Part shown: positions 38,986 to 48,842 of the stretch, one piece after another
How the letters are laid out: every line of letters begins with the position of its first letter
How positions within the stretch are numbered: the stretch's first letter is position 1
Assembly (NCBI RefSeq): GCF_000948415.1
Contig: NZ_JYII01000006.1
Span: forward strand, 372,001 to 436,000
Length of the DNA stretch: 64,000 nt
From: Thalassospira sp. HJ
Lineage (GTDB): Bacteria > Pseudomonadota > Alphaproteobacteria > Rhodospirillales > Thalassospiraceae
Direction of reading: 5' to 3'
The notes under the pieces: model-generated
Told to the model about the DNA's origin: nothing
What the model saw: the letters and a program-made list of their open reading frames with translations, nothing else
The model's database searches: none
Translations under genes and position numbers: made by a program

Positions 38986-40185
38986 ATGAATATTCATGAG
39001 TACCAGGCGAAAGAAATTCTTCGCAAATACGGTGTGACCGTGCCGAACGGCAAGGTTGCATATACCGCTCAGGAAGCCATCGAAGCTGCCCAGTCCCAGG
39101 CTGGCCCGGTTTACGTGGTAAAGTCCCAGATCCATGCAGGTGGCCGCGGTAAGGGCACCTTCAAGGAAGCCAAGGCAGGTGATAAGGGCGGCGTTCGCGT
39201 CGTCAAGAGCCCGGAAGAAGTCGGCGTGAACGCTGAACAGATGCTCGGCTCCACCTTGGTTACCCACCAGACCGGCCCGGAAGGCAAAGAAGTCAAACGC
39301 GTTTACATCGAAGAAGGCTGCGACATCGCACGCGAACTGTATCTTTCGGTTCTCGTCGACCGCGCTTGCTCGCGCGTGATCTTCATGGCTTCGACCGAAG
39401 GCGGCATGGACATCGAAGAAGTTGCCGAAGCAACCCCGGAAAAGATCGTCACTGTTGACATCGATCCGGCTGCCGGCTTCTCGGGCTTCCACGGTCGCAA
39501 ACTGGCGTTTGCACTTGGCCTTGAAGGCAAGCAGGTTTCCAAAGCTGTCAAATTCATGTCGGCGATGTACCAGTGCTTCCTCGACACCGATGCTGCCATG
39601 GTTGAAATCAACCCGCTGGTCGTCACCGGCGACGGCGACATCATCGCGCTTGATTGCAAAATGAACTTCGACGACAACGCGCTGTTCCGCCACGCGGACA
39701 TCGAAGAGCTGCGCGACGAAGACGAAGAAAACCCGGCCGAACTCGAAGCTGCAAAACACAGCCTCAACTACATCAAGCTCGATGGCACCATCGGCTGCAT
39801 GGTCAACGGCGCAGGCCTTGCCATGGCAACCATGGACATCATCAAGCTGTATGGTGGCGAACCGGCTAACTTCCTTGACGTTGGTGGCGGCGCAACCAAA
39901 GAACGCGTGACCACTGCTTTCAAACTGATCCTGTCGGATCCGAACGTTGAAGGCATCCTGGTCAACATCTTTGGCGGTATCATGCGTTGTGACGTGATCG
40001 CAGACGGCGTTGTGGCAGCAGCCCGCGAAGTCAGCCTGAACGTCCCGCTGGTCGTTCGCCTTGAAGGTACCAATGTCGAACTTGGCAAGAAGATCCTCGA
40101 AGAATCGGGTCTGCCGATTGTTTCGGCTGACAACCTTGCCGATGCCGCCGAGAAGGTGGTCAAAGCTGTGAAGGAGGCCGCGTAA
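38986..40185 (+). CDS. sucC: Succinyl-CoA synthetase beta subunit
   Basis: A 399-residue subunit starting [17 protein letters not shown], with an ATP-grasp domain ([17 protein letters not shown]) and a C-terminal CoA-ligase domain ([24 protein letters not shown]). It determines nucleotide specificity and joins SucD to convert succinyl-CoA to succinate with ATP/GTP formation. sucD begins two nt after its stop. Confidence 0.97.
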   Translation: MNIHEYQAKEILRKYGVTVPNGKVAYTAQEAIEAAQSQAGPVYVVKSQIHAGGRGKGTFKEAKAGDKGGVRVVKSPEEVGVNAEQMLGSTLVTHQTGPEGKEVKRVYIEEGCDIARELYLSVLVDRACSRVIFMASTEGGMDIEEVAEATPEKIVTVDIDPAAGFSGFHGRKLAFALGLEGKQVSKAVKFMSAMYQCFLDTDAAMVEINPLVVTGDGDIIALDCKMNFDDNALFRHADIEELRDEDEENPAELEAAKHSLNYIKLDGTIGCMVNGAGLAMATMDIIKLYGGEPANFLDVGGGATKERVTTAFKLILSDPNVEGILVNIFGGIMRCDVIADGVVAAAREVSLNVPLVVRLEGTNVELGKKILEESGLPIVSADNLADAAEKVVKAVKEAA

Positions 40186-40187
40186 CT

Positions 40188-41063
40188 ATGGCTGTTCTCG
40201 TCGATAAAAACACCAAAGTTATCTGCCAGGGTTTCACTGGTTCGCAGGGTACTTTCCACAGCGAACAGGCACTGGCATACGGCACCAAGATGGTTGGCGG
40301 TGTAACCCCGGGTAAAGGCGGCACCAAGCACCTTGACCTGCCGGTTTTCAACACTGTTGACGAAGCGGTTCACGTGACCGGCGCCAATGCCTCGGTCATC
40401 TATGTACCGCCGCCCTTCGCAGCAGACGCAATTCTTGAAGCCATCGACGCCAAAGTCGAACTGGCTGTCTGCATCACCGAAGGTATTCCGGTTGCTGACA
40501 TGGTCCGCGTCAAGCGCGCGCTCGAAGGTTCTTCGACCCGCCTGATCGGCCCGAACTGCCCGGGTATCATCACCCCGGACGAATGCAAGATCGGCATCAT
40601 GCCGGGTCACATTCACCGCCGCGGTAAAATCGGTATCGTTTCGCGTTCCGGTACGCTCACCTACGAAGCAGTTGCACAGACCACGGCCGCTGGCCTGGGT
40701 CAGTCGACCTGTATCGGTATCGGTGGTGACCCGGTCAACGGCACCAACTTCATCGATTGCCTCGACCTGTTCCTGAAGGATCCGGAAACCGAAGGCATCA
40801 TCATGATTGGTGAGATCGGTGGTTCGGCCGAGGAAGAAGCATGTGAATTCCTGCAGGCTTCCAAAGTCAAAAAACCGGTTGCTGGCTTCATCGCCGGTGT
40901 TACCGCACCTCCGGGTAAACGCATGGGCCACGCCGGTGCGATCATCTCCGGTGGTAAAGGTACCGCGGATGCCAAAATGGAAGCCATGCGCAGCGCTGGC
41001 GTGCTAGTTGCCGATTCCCCGGCAAGCCTCGGCTCGACCATGCTGAAGGCTTTGAAGGGCTAA
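40188..41063 (+). CDS. sucD: Succinyl-CoA synthetase alpha subunit
   Basis: A 291-residue subunit with CoA-binding Rossmann fold ([18 protein letters not shown] in part), and the phosphohistidine in [14 protein letters not shown] (His of the GHAGA motif). It works with SucC. A hairpin lies in the 70-nt gap before sucA, allowing cotranscription of sucCD with sucAB-lpdA. Confidence 0.97.
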   Translation: MAVLVDKNTKVICQGFTGSQGTFHSEQALAYGTKMVGGVTPGKGGTKHLDLPVFNTVDEAVHVTGANASVIYVPPPFAADAILEAIDAKVELAVCITEGIPVADMVRVKRALEGSSTRLIGPNCPGIITPDECKIGIMPGHIHRRGKIGIVSRSGTLTYEAVAQTTAAGLGQSTCIGIGGDPVNGTNFIDCLDLFLKDPETEGIIMIGEIGGSAEEEACEFLQASKVKKPVAGFIAGVTAPPGKRMGHAGAIISGGKGTADAKMEAMRSAGVLVADSPASLGSTMLKALKG

Positions 41064-41091
41064 TCTGGGTAGTCAGAGGAAAGGCAAGGGG

Positions 41092-41117
41092 GGGCGTGGT
41101 CCTTCTTGAGGACCATG
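41092..41117 (+). other. Stem-loop in the sucD-sucA spacer, no U-tract
   Basis: GGCGTGGTCCT and AGGACCATGCC pair (one G-U) around a TCTTG loop. No T-run follows; processing or stabilisation of the sucCD part of the transcript is possible. Confidence 0.5.
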
Positions 41118-41133
41118 CCTTCCAAGACCACAA

Positions 41134-44046
41134 ATGAAACCTCAAGATCTCGACACGATTCTTAACGAGTCGAACGCAACCTACATCGCTGAACTTTATG
41201 CCCGGTATCTGGAAAGCCCGTCTGCGGTTGACCAGAGCTGGGCTGAGTTTTTTGACGGGTTGCAGGACGACGCCTCCGAACTCCTCGCAGAAATGCGCGG
41301 GCCGAGCTGGCAGCCACGGGAAACCAAGGTTGTTGGCGGCATGGAGGGATACGACGTCTCACATGGGCATGCCGAACGCCCGGCTCCGATCGCGGGCTAC
41401 GCACCGGCACCCCATGCAGCGCCTTCTGCGGCACAGGTCAATTCTGATGCCATCCGTGCTGCGGCCAATGATTCCATTCGCGCCCTGATGCTGATCCGCT
41501 CCTATCGCGTACGCGGCCATCTTGAAGCGAACCTGGATCCGCTGGGTCTGACCCCGCGTGAACCGCATCCGGAACTTGATCCCAAGACTTACGGCTTTAC
41601 CGACGCCGATCTGGACCGTCCGATTTTCATCGCCAATGTTCTTGGCCTTGAAACCGCGACCATCCGCCAGATTGTCTCGCTGGCACGCAAAACCTATTGC
41701 GGGTCGATCGGTATCGAATTCATGCATATCCAGGAACCGGAACAGAAATCCTGGATTCAGCAGCGTATCGAAAGCATCGGCAATCAGACGCAGTTTACTG
41801 CACGCGGAAAGGAAGCCATCCTTGAGCGCCTGATCGAAGCCGAAGGTTTCGAAAACTATCTGCACACCAAATATGTCGGCACCAAGCGTTTCGGCATTGA
41901 TGGTGGTGAAGCCCTGATGCCGGCGCTTGAACAGATCCTCAAACGTGGTAGCCAGCTTGGCATCCGCGAGGTTGTGTTCGGCATGCCGCACCGTGGTCGT
42001 TTGAACGTTCTTGCCAACGTGATGAGCAAGCCTTTCCAGGCGATCTTCTCGGAATTCATGGGCAACCCGTCCAAGCCGGACGACGTGATGGGCTCTGGTG
42101 ACGTTAAATATCACCTTGGTACCTCCGCCGACCGCGAATTTGACGGCAACGTCGTTCACCTGTCGCTGACGGCAAACCCGTCGCACCTTGAAGCGGTGAA
42201 CACTGTTGTTCTTGGTAAGGTCCGCGCCAAGCAGGCCCAGCGTAAAGACACATCGCGCGAGCAGGTTATGGGTATCCTCCTGCACGGTGATGCGGCCTTT
42301 GCCGGTCAGGGTCTTGTTGCAGAAACCTTCGATCTGTCGCACCTCAAAGGCTATCGTACCGGTGGTACGATCCACTTTGTGGTCAACAACCAGATCGGTT
42401 TCACGACCAAACCGACTGATTCCCGTTCTTCGCCTTACTGCTCGGACATCGCCAAAGTCGTTCAGGCACCGATCCTGCACGTCAATGGTGACGATCCCGA
42501 AGCTGTGGTTCATGCTGCCCGTATCGCGACCGAATTCCGTCAGGAATTCAAGCAGGACGTCGTCATCGACATGTTCTGCTACCGCCGCTTTGGCCACAAC
42601 GAAAGCGACGAGCCGGCATTCACCCAGCCGAAGATGTATGACGTGATCGGCAAACACCCGACCACCAAAGACATCTATGCAAAGCAGCTGGTCAAGGAAG
42701 GTCTTCTGACCGAAGAACGCGTCAAGGAACTGGACAAGTCGTTCCAGGATTACCTTGATGAAGAGTTCAAGGCGTCGGAAAACTACCGTCCGAACAAGGC
42801 TGACTGGCTTGAAGGCAAATGGTCAGGCCTTGCATCCTCGCATGGCGACGATGCCGACTGGACCGGCAAGACCGGCGTTGAAGAAGATCTTCTTCAGGAA
42901 GTCGGACGTGCGCTTTCGACCGCGCCGAGTGACTATGACATCAACCGCAAAATCCTTCGTCAGCTGAAGGCCAAAGCGAAGATGTTTGAAACCGGCGAAG
43001 GCATTGACTGGGCAACGGCAGAAGCCCTGGCATTCGGGACCCTGATGTGCGAAGGCACACCGGTGCGTCTGTCGGGTCAGGATTGCCAGCGTGGTACCTT
43101 CTCGCAACGTCATGCCAAACTGGTCGACCAGACCAACGAGGCGAAATACACCCCGCTCAACAACATCCGTACCGGCCAGGCCGAGCTTGAAGTTCTCAAC
43201 TCGCCGCTGTCCGAAGCAGGTGTTCTTGGCTTTGAATACGGCATCACCCTTGCAGAACCGCATTCGCTGGTTCTCTGGGAAGCCCAGTTCGGTGATTTTG
43301 CCAACGGTGCACAGGTCATCATTGACCAGTTCATCAGCTCGGGCGAAGCCAAATGGCTGCGTATGTCGGGTCTGGTGATGCTGTTGCCGCACGGTTACGA
43401 AGGCCAGGGTCCGGAACACAGTTCCGCACGTCTGGAACGTTACCTGCAACTTTGTGGTGAAAATAACATGCAGGTGGCGAATTGCACGACGCCGGCAAAC
43501 TATTACCACATCCTGCGCCGTCAGATTCGTCGCTCCTTCCGTAAACCGCTGGTCCTGATGACGCCGAAATCGCTTCTGCGTCACAAGCAGTGTGTGTCGA
43601 ACCTGTCCGAATTCGGTCCGGGTACGACCTTCCAGACTGTGATCAGCGAAACCGGCAAGCTGGTTGACGACAAAAAGGTCAAACGCGTCGTTCTGTCGTC
43701 GGGCAAGGTCTATTACGATCTGCTTGCCGAACGCGAAAACCGTGGCATCGAAGATGTTGCGCTTGTGCGTGTTGAACAGCTTTATCCGTGGCCGGAAAAA
43801 GAACTGGCAGCGGAACTGGCCAAATACCCGAATGCTGATGTCGTCTGGTGTCAGGAAGAATCAGAGAACATGGGTTCCTGGTACTTTGTTGATCGCCGGA
43901 TCGAAGCAACGCTTTCGAGCATCAAGCACAAGACGGGTCGTCCTGTTTATGTCGGTCGCGCAGCATCTGCTTCGCCGGCAACGGGTCTTCTGAAGGCTCA
44001 CCTGCGTGAACAGGCCGAATTGGTCGACAAGGCACTGAGCGTCTAA
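41134..44046 (+). CDS. sucA: 2-oxoglutarate dehydrogenase E1 component
   Basis: A 970-residue thiamine-diphosphate-dependent decarboxylase of the 2-oxoglutarate dehydrogenase complex. The N-terminal segment (NATYIAELYARYLESP) is the E2-binding arm. The catalytic core shows FGMPHRGRLNVLANV, the ThDP/Mg motif from GDAAFAGQG to NNQIGFTT, and GHNESDEPAFTQP. The transketolase-like C-terminal part has GQDCQRGTFSQRHA and PHGYEGQGPEHSSARLER. It is full length. A perfect 13-bp stem-loop follows its stop. Confidence 0.97.
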   Translation: MKPQDLDTILNESNATYIAELYARYLESPSAVDQSWAEFFDGLQDDASELLAEMRGPSWQPRETKVVGGMEGYDVSHGHAERPAPIAGYAPAPHAAPSAAQVNSDAIRAAANDSIRALMLIRSYRVRGHLEANLDPLGLTPREPHPELDPKTYGFTDADLDRPIFIANVLGLETATIRQIVSLARKTYCGSIGIEFMHIQEPEQKSWIQQRIESIGNQTQFTARGKEAILERLIEAEGFENYLHTKYVGTKRFGIDGGEALMPALEQILKRGSQLGIREVVFGMPHRGRLNVLANVMSKPFQAIFSEFMGNPSKPDDVMGSGDVKYHLGTSADREFDGNVVHLSLTANPSHLEAVNTVVLGKVRAKQAQRKDTSREQVMGILLHGDAAFAGQGLVAETFDLSHLKGYRTGGTIHFVVNNQIGFTTKPTDSRSSPYCSDIAKVVQAPILHVNGDDPEAVVHAARIATEFRQEFKQDVVIDMFCYRRFGHNESDEPAFTQPKMYDVIGKHPTTKDIYAKQLVKEGLLTEERVKELDKSFQDYLDEEFKASENYRPNKADWLEGKWSGLASSHGDDADWTGKTGVEEDLLQEVGRALSTAPSDYDINRKILRQLKAKAKMFETGEGIDWATAEALAFGTLMCEGTPVRLSGQDCQRGTFSQRHAKLVDQTNEAKYTPLNNIRTGQAELEVLNSPLSEAGVLGFEYGITLAEPHSLVLWEAQFGDFANGAQVIIDQFISSGEAKWLRMSGLVMLLPHGYEGQGPEHSSARLERYLQLCGENNMQVANCTTPANYYHILRRQIRRSFRKPLVLMTPKSLLRHKQCVSNLSEFGPGTTFQTVISETGKLVDDKKVKRVVLSSGKVYYDLLAERENRGIEDVALVRVEQLYPWPEKELAAELAKYPNADVVWCQEESENMGSWYFVDRRIEATLSSIKHKTGRPVYVGRAASASPATGLLKAHLREQAELVDKALSV

Positions 44047-44053
44047 CACTTTC

Positions 44054-44083
44054 ATCGAACGGGCGAGCAATCGCCCGTTCGAT
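44054..44083 (+). other. Perfect 13-bp stem with GCAA tetraloop between sucA and sucB
   Basis: ATCGAACGGGCGA (44054-44066), loop GCAA, TCGCCCGTTCGAT (44071-44083). A GNRA tetraloop on a perfect stem is very stable. No U-tract follows, so it may set relative sucA/sucB levels by 3'-end protection or processing instead of termination. Confidence 0.7.
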
Positions 44084-44154
44084 CCGTTCATTTAGAATTC
44101 ATTCGTATCCTGGCAGACCCACACTGCCTGATTGAAAAAACGGTCGAGGAAAAA

Positions 44155-45429
44155 ATGGCGACTGAAGTTAAAGTTCCCGCACTGGGCGAGTCCGTATCTG
44201 AAGCCACGGTGGCAAAATGGTACAAAAAAGTCGGTGAAGCTGTTGCTGCCGATGAACCGATTGTCGAACTTGAGACCGACAAGGTCACCGTCGAAGTCAA
44301 CGCCCCGGTTGCTGGCGCAATTGCCGAACTGGTTGTTGGCGAAGGTGACGAAGTCGAAGTTGGTGCGCTGATCGCCATGATCAACGAAGGCGCCGAAGGC
44401 GCTGCTGCTTCTGATGAACCGGCCAAGGAAGAAGCCCCGGCTGCGAAAAAAGAAGAAGCTCCGGCGAAGAAAGAAGAGCCGAAAGCAGCCCCGGCTGCTG
44501 CACCGGCCGCGGCGACTGCGTCGAACAGCGATCATCCGCTGGCACCGGCCGTTCGCAAACTGGTCGAAGACAAAAACCTCGATCCGTCGAAAATCCCGGC
44601 TACCGGCAAAGACGGCCGCCTGACCAAGGGCGACGTTCTGAACTTCCTCGAAGGTGGTGGATCGGCGTCCCGCGCTGCTGCACCGGCACCGGCTGCCCCG
44701 GCGGCTCCGAAACCGGAACGTGAACTGCGTGACGGCGAAGAGCGTGTCAAAATGTCCAAGCTGCGCCAGACCATCGCGCGCCGCCTGAAAGAAGCCCAGA
44801 ACACTGCGGCCATGCTGACCACTTACAACGAAGTGGACATGACCAACCTTCTGGCTTGCCGTAACAAATACAAAGACGGTTTCGAGAAGAAACACGGTGT
44901 GAAGCTTGGCTTCATGTCCTTCTTCATCAAAGCCTGCACCACGGCGCTGAAAGAATGGCCGGCTGTTAACGCCGAGATCGATGGCAACAGCTTCATCTAC
45001 AAGAACTACTGCGATGTCGGCGTTGCCGTTGGCACCCCGCAGGGTCTGGTTGTCCCGGTCATCCGTTCGGCAGAGGAAAAAACCTTTGCTGATCTGGAAA
45101 GCACCATTGTCGATTTCGGCAAGCGTGCACGTGATGGCAAACTGGGCATGGATGAAATGACCGGCGGTTCCTTCACCATCTCCAACGGTGGTGTCTTTGG
45201 TTCGTTGCTGTCATCGCCGATCCTGAACGCACCGCAGTCCGGTATTCTTGGTATGCACAAGACCCAGATGCGTCCGGTTGCAATCGATGGCAAAGTCGAA
45301 ATTCGTCCGATGATGTATCTCGCGCTTTCCTATGACCACCGTATCATTGACGGCCGTGAAGCCGTTTCCTTCCTGGTACGCGTCAAGGAATGCATCGAGA
45401 ACCCGGAACGCATTCTGCTCGACATCTGA
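44155..45429 (+). CDS. sucB: Dihydrolipoamide succinyltransferase (E2)
   Basis: A 424-residue E2 core. The lipoyl domain (1-78) carries K43 in [11 protein letters not shown]; an Ala/Pro/Lys/Glu linker follows; then a peripheral subunit-binding domain ([20 protein letters not shown] in part, about 124-158); then the acyltransferase domain with catalytic [13 protein letters not shown]. It transfers succinyl groups to CoA. lpdA follows after 24 nt. Confidence 0.97.
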   Translation: MATEVKVPALGESVSEATVAKWYKKVGEAVAADEPIVELETDKVTVEVNAPVAGAIAELVVGEGDEVEVGALIAMINEGAEGAAASDEPAKEEAPAAKKEEAPAKKEEPKAAPAAAPAAATASNSDHPLAPAVRKLVEDKNLDPSKIPATGKDGRLTKGDVLNFLEGGGSASRAAAPAPAAPAAPKPERELRDGEERVKMSKLRQTIARRLKEAQNTAAMLTTYNEVDMTNLLACRNKYKDGFEKKHGVKLGFMSFFIKACTTALKEWPAVNAEIDGNSFIYKNYCDVGVAVGTPQGLVVPVIRSAEEKTFADLESTIVDFGKRARDGKLGMDEMTGGSFTISNGGVFGSLLSSPILNAPQSGILGMHKTQMRPVAIDGKVEIRPMMYLALSYDHRIIDGREAVSFLVRVKECIENPERILLDI

Positions 45430-45453
45430 TCAGACAAAAGGATCAAAGAACTC

Positions 45454-46860
45454 ATGAGTGAGAACTACGACGTTGTCGTGATCGGTGGCGGTCCTGGCGG
45501 TTATGTATGCGCCATCCGCGCCGCACAGCTTGGCCTTAAAGTTGCCTGCGTTGAAAAACGTGGCGCACTTGGTGGTACCTGCCTGAACGTGGGCTGCATT
45601 CCGTCCAAGGCCCTGCTGCATTCCTCGCACCTGTTCGAAGAGGCGACCGAGCATTTCGATACCCATGGCATCGAAGTCTCCAAGCCGAAGGTCAACATCG
45701 AAAAGATGATGGCGCGTAAGGACAAGGTTGTTGAAAGCAACACCAAAGGGATCGAGTTCCTGTTCAAGAAGAACAAGGTTACCTATGTCAAAGGTGCTGG
45801 CGAAATCACCTCGCCGACCGAAGTCAAGGTTGCCCTTCTGGACGGTGGCGAAGAAACCCTGACCGCAAAGAACATCGTCATCGCGACGGGTTCGGAAGTC
45901 ACCCCGCTGCCGGGTGTCGAGATTGACGAAGAAAAAATCGTTTCCTCGACCGGTGCACTGGTTCTTCCGAAAGTGCCGAAGAAGATGGTTGTAATTGGCG
46001 CAGGTGTCATCGGCCTGGAACTTGGTTCCGTCTGGCGTCGTCTGGGTGCCGAAGTTACCGTTGTTGAATTCCTTGACCGCATTCTGCCGGGCATGGATGG
46101 CGATCTGGTCAAACAGACCCAGCGCATCTTTGCCAAGCAGGGCCTTGAATTCAAACTCGGCCACAAGGTTACCGGTGCCAAAACCACCAAGTCCGGCGTG
46201 ACCCTGACTGTTGAACCGTCCAAGGGCGGCGATGCAGAGGAACTCAAAGCTGACGTGGTTCTGGTCGCCATCGGTCGCCGTCCTTACACCAAGGGCCTTG
46301 GTCTGGATAAGGTTGGCGTTGAACTCGACGATCGTGGTCGTGTCAAAACCGACGAACACTTCCAGACCAATGTCGGCGGCATCTTTGCGATTGGCGATAC
46401 CATCGTCGGTCCGATGCTTGCCCACAAGGCTGAGGAAGACGGCGTTGCACTGGCAGAAATGCTGGCAGGCGAAGAAGGCCATGTCGATTACGGCAAGGTC
46501 CCGGGTGTTGTTTACACCTGGCCGGAAGTTGCATCTGTCGGCAAAACCGAAGAACAGCTGAAGGAAGAAGGCGTCGACTACAAAGTCGGCAAATTCCCCT
46601 TCACCGCCAACGGTCGTGCCAAGGCGATGGAAAGCACCGAAGGCTTCGTCAAAATCATCGAAGACAAGAAATCGCACCGTGTTGTCGGCGCGCATATTGT
46701 CGGCCCGGCTGCGGGCGATCTGATTGCCGAAGTGGTTCTGGCGATGGAATACGGCGCCTCTGCCGAAGACATCGCACGCACCTGCCACGCCCACCCGGCC
46801 CTTGGCGAGTCCGTCAAGGAAGCCGCACTGGATGCGGACAAGCGCGCAATCCACATGTAA
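45454..46860 (+). CDS. lpdA: Dihydrolipoamide dehydrogenase (E3)
   Basis: A 468-residue FAD flavoenzyme that reoxidises lipoamide of the 2-oxoglutarate complex. FAD motif [13 protein letters not shown], redox disulfide C43-C48 in [16 protein letters not shown] motif [15 protein letters not shown], and the C-terminal His-Glu pair in [13 protein letters not shown] are present. It is the last gene of the unit and is followed by a strong terminator. Placement beside sucAB suggests it is dedicated to this complex. Confidence 0.97.
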   Translation: MSENYDVVVIGGGPGGYVCAIRAAQLGLKVACVEKRGALGGTCLNVGCIPSKALLHSSHLFEEATEHFDTHGIEVSKPKVNIEKMMARKDKVVESNTKGIEFLFKKNKVTYVKGAGEITSPTEVKVALLDGGEETLTAKNIVIATGSEVTPLPGVEIDEEKIVSSTGALVLPKVPKKMVVIGAGVIGLELGSVWRRLGAEVTVVEFLDRILPGMDGDLVKQTQRIFAKQGLEFKLGHKVTGAKTTKSGVTLTVEPSKGGDAEELKADVVLVAIGRRPYTKGLGLDKVGVELDDRGRVKTDEHFQTNVGGIFAIGDTIVGPMLAHKAEEDGVALAEMLAGEEGHVDYGKVPGVVYTWPEVASVGKTEEQLKEEGVDYKVGKFPFTANGRAKAMESTEGFVKIIEDKKSHRVVGAHIVGPAAGDLIAEVVLAMEYGASAEDIARTCHAHPALGESVKEAALDADKRAIHM

Positions 46861-46881
46861 TTGATCAGTTCACTGATCTGC

Positions 46882-46920
46882 AAACGGCCGCCCCATTTAC
46901 TTGGGGCGGCCGTTTTGTTT
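46882..46920 (+). terminator. Intrinsic terminator of the suc-lpd operon
   Basis: AAACGGCCGCCCC and GGGGCGGCCGTTTT pair perfectly around ATTTACTT, followed by GTTTT. Confidence 0.93.
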
Positions 46921-47063
46921 TGGGCATACATAAGTTTGTAAGAGCCCACCTAACCTCACGAGTAGTTACGCGAGCTCACAAAAACACTTAGCTTTGGAGG
47001 ACCAACCAACAAAACCTATATCCACGTAATTCTGAAAATTCAGTCCAATCTGAGGAGGAAACG

Positions 47064-47282
47064 ATGACAATTATGGCAAACCAAGCTGAGCAATTAGCGC
47101 GCATTGGCTGCAATATCGAAATTCCAGCCAATACAGGTTACCTTGCTAATCAGGTTGAAAATATTATCCGCATCGCATCAAGCCGTGGGGCACACGTAAC
47201 CGTGCACGCAGGCCGCTACCTACCAAATCAGTTGGAACATTTTGCTCGTATTGGACGAGACAAAGTGACGATCGTACTCTGA
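47064..47282 (+). CDS. Small three-repeat protein, unknown family
   Basis: A 72-residue protein preceded by a textbook SD (GAGGAGGAAACG). It consists of three copies of a unit N-Q-hydrophobic-E-x-hydrophobic-hydrophobic-R-I-x(4-7)-hydrophobic-T/E-hydrophobic: at N6 (NQAEQLARIGCNIEI), N29 (NQVENIIRIASSRGAHVTV) and N55 (NQLEHFARIGRDKVTIVL). The pattern suggests alternating helix and strand. I do not recognise the family. Composition is more AT-rich than the TCA genes upstream. It stands alone between terminators and mgsA, possibly under its own promoter. Confidence 0.7.
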   Translation: MTIMANQAEQLARIGCNIEIPANTGYLANQVENIIRIASSRGAHVTVHAGRYLPNQLEHFARIGRDKVTIVL

Positions 47283-47439
47283 GATGTTTCTAACTACAGG
47301 GTAGCAGGTCAATTGTATTATTCTCCCACCTTCTAAGTAATATCCTGTCTTCTTAATGATCAGACTTTTGTAAGGTGACGCTGGGTGGATTTGCTGATTA
47401 GTATGACAAATCCTGTTCACTGGCCCGGAGATTAAAAAA

Positions 47440-47886
47440 ATGGTGCTGTCTGTTGGGGTTGTGGCCCATGACCGTCGCAAACGCGAAATGGCCGACTGGC
47501 TGGAAAAGCACAAGGATGTGTTTGCCAATATGCGCATCTTTGCCACCGGCACCACCGGACGCGTATTGCAAGAACGCTTCACGAAACTCGATATCCATCC
47601 CCTGAAAAGCGGGCCGTTTGGCGGTGATCAGCAATTGGGATCAATGATTGCGCACGGTGAACTGCAAGCTATGTTCTTTTTCACCGATCCGATGACACCC
47701 CACCCGCATGATGTTGATGTCCGCGCCCTGATCCGACTGGCCAACCTTTATGAGGTGCCAATTGCGTGCAACCAAAGCACAGCGGACCTTCTGATCAGCA
47801 ATCCGAAGTTCGAGGAAATCTGCGAACAATATCGCGATCATTCCCCCGAGCAGGTCTTTGCCGATTACAGCCACCGCCAAGTATAA
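47440..47886 (+). CDS. mgsA: Methylglyoxal synthase
   Basis: A 148-residue enzyme converting dihydroxyacetone phosphate to methylglyoxal and phosphate. Motifs: VVAHDRRKREM, FATGTTGRVL, SGPFGGDQQLGSMIA and FFTDPMTPHPHDVDVRALIRLA, with the catalytic Asp in GGDQQ/FTDP. It bypasses lower glycolysis when phosphate is short. The ATG follows GGAG at 10-nt distance. No glyoxalase gene is nearby. The AEC transporter gene starts 29 nt downstream. Confidence 0.95.
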   Translation: MVLSVGVVAHDRRKREMADWLEKHKDVFANMRIFATGTTGRVLQERFTKLDIHPLKSGPFGGDQQLGSMIAHGELQAMFFFTDPMTPHPHDVDVRALIRLANLYEVPIACNQSTADLLISNPKFEEICEQYRDHSPEQVFADYSHRQV

Positions 47887-47915
47887 AACCCCGCCGCCGG
47901 AGCGCCCCGCCTGCC

Positions 47916-48842
47916 ATGCAACTTGCCTATGAACTGATTGCTGCGATCTTTCCCATCTTTGCTGCCATCCTTGTTGGCGCGGCGCTGAAGCGATATCTGA
48001 TCAAGGCAGCCGATGTCTGGGCCGGGATTGATCGGCTGACCTATTATCTGCTGCTACCATCACTACTGATCGTCGAGATCTATCGCGCCGATTTTTCCAG
48101 TGGCAATGCCGGCACTGCGGTTGGCGTCACGCTTGCAGCAACCCTTGGACTGTCGGCAGCCCTTCTTTTGCTACGCCCGCTCATCACGCGTGACACGCCA
48201 CTTTTCACATCGATCTTTCAGGGGTCGGTGCGTTACAACAGCTACGTCCTGCTGGCCGTTGCAGATGCGCTTCACGGGGCAGAGGGACTTGCTCTTGCCA
48301 TTATCTTTGTTGCGGTAATGGTGATTGCGACCAACATGCTGGGCGTTGTCGTGCTAAGCGCCTTTAGCGGCGGGAAAAGCAACCTCAAACGCATCATGGG
48401 CGGGATTGTCAAAAACCCGATCATCCTTGCCGCCGGGGCCGGTGCAATCCTGAATGTGAGTAACATTCACGTTCCGCTGCCCATCGAAAATACCGCAGCC
48501 CTTTTCAAGACAGCCGCCCTGCCTCTTAGCCTGCTGTCGGTCGGGGCCGGGCTTCGTTTTATCATGAACAAGAAGGCGCTTGGCGCGATTGCCCTTGCCA
48601 CTACCATCAAGCTTGCGGTGCTGCCGGTGATTACCGGCGTCTGCCTTTATTTGGCGGGTGTAGATGGCATGGTTCTGGCGATGGGGGTTCTCTATGCCGG
48701 GATGCCGTGCGCGGGCAATGCCTATATCCTCGCCCGCCAACTTAATGGCGATGCCGAAGCGATGGCATCGATTATCACACTTGAGACTTTACTCTCCGCC
48801 TTCAGCGTCGCTGTCATCGCCGGTGTATTGAGCATCAATTGA
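47916..48842 (+). CDS. AEC (auxin efflux carrier) family transporter
   Basis: A 308-residue inner-membrane protein of about ten hydrophobic segments in the AEC/PIN-like family. Features: IFPIFAAILVGAALKR at the N-terminus, LLLPSLLIVEIYRADF, QGSVRYNSYVLLAVA, and MPCAGNAYILARQL in the C-terminal half. Bacterial members move organic acids such as malate or malonate; the substrate is not predictable. The ATG at 47916 begins the first membrane segment; upstream in-frame codons lie inside mgsA. Its 3' end overlaps the convergent pseudouridine synthase gene by 54 nt. Confidence 0.85.
   Translation: MQLAYELIAAIFPIFAAILVGAALKRYLIKAADVWAGIDRLTYYLLLPSLLIVEIYRADFSSGNAGTAVGVTLAATLGLSAALLLLRPLITRDTPLFTSIFQGSVRYNSYVLLAVADALHGAEGLALAIIFVAVMVIATNMLGVVVLSAFSGGKSNLKRIMGGIVKNPIILAAGAGAILNVSNIHVPLPIENTAALFKTAALPLSLLSVGAGLRFIMNKKALGAIALATTIKLAVLPVITGVCLYLAGVDGMVLAMGVLYAGMPCAGNAYILARQLNGDAEAMASIITLETLLSAFSVAVIAGVLSIN

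Noticed and set aside
45430-46854. A 474-codon minus-strand frame opposite lpdA
   Set aside because: It mirrors lpdA almost exactly, has no recognisable domain, and lpdA motifs are unambiguous.
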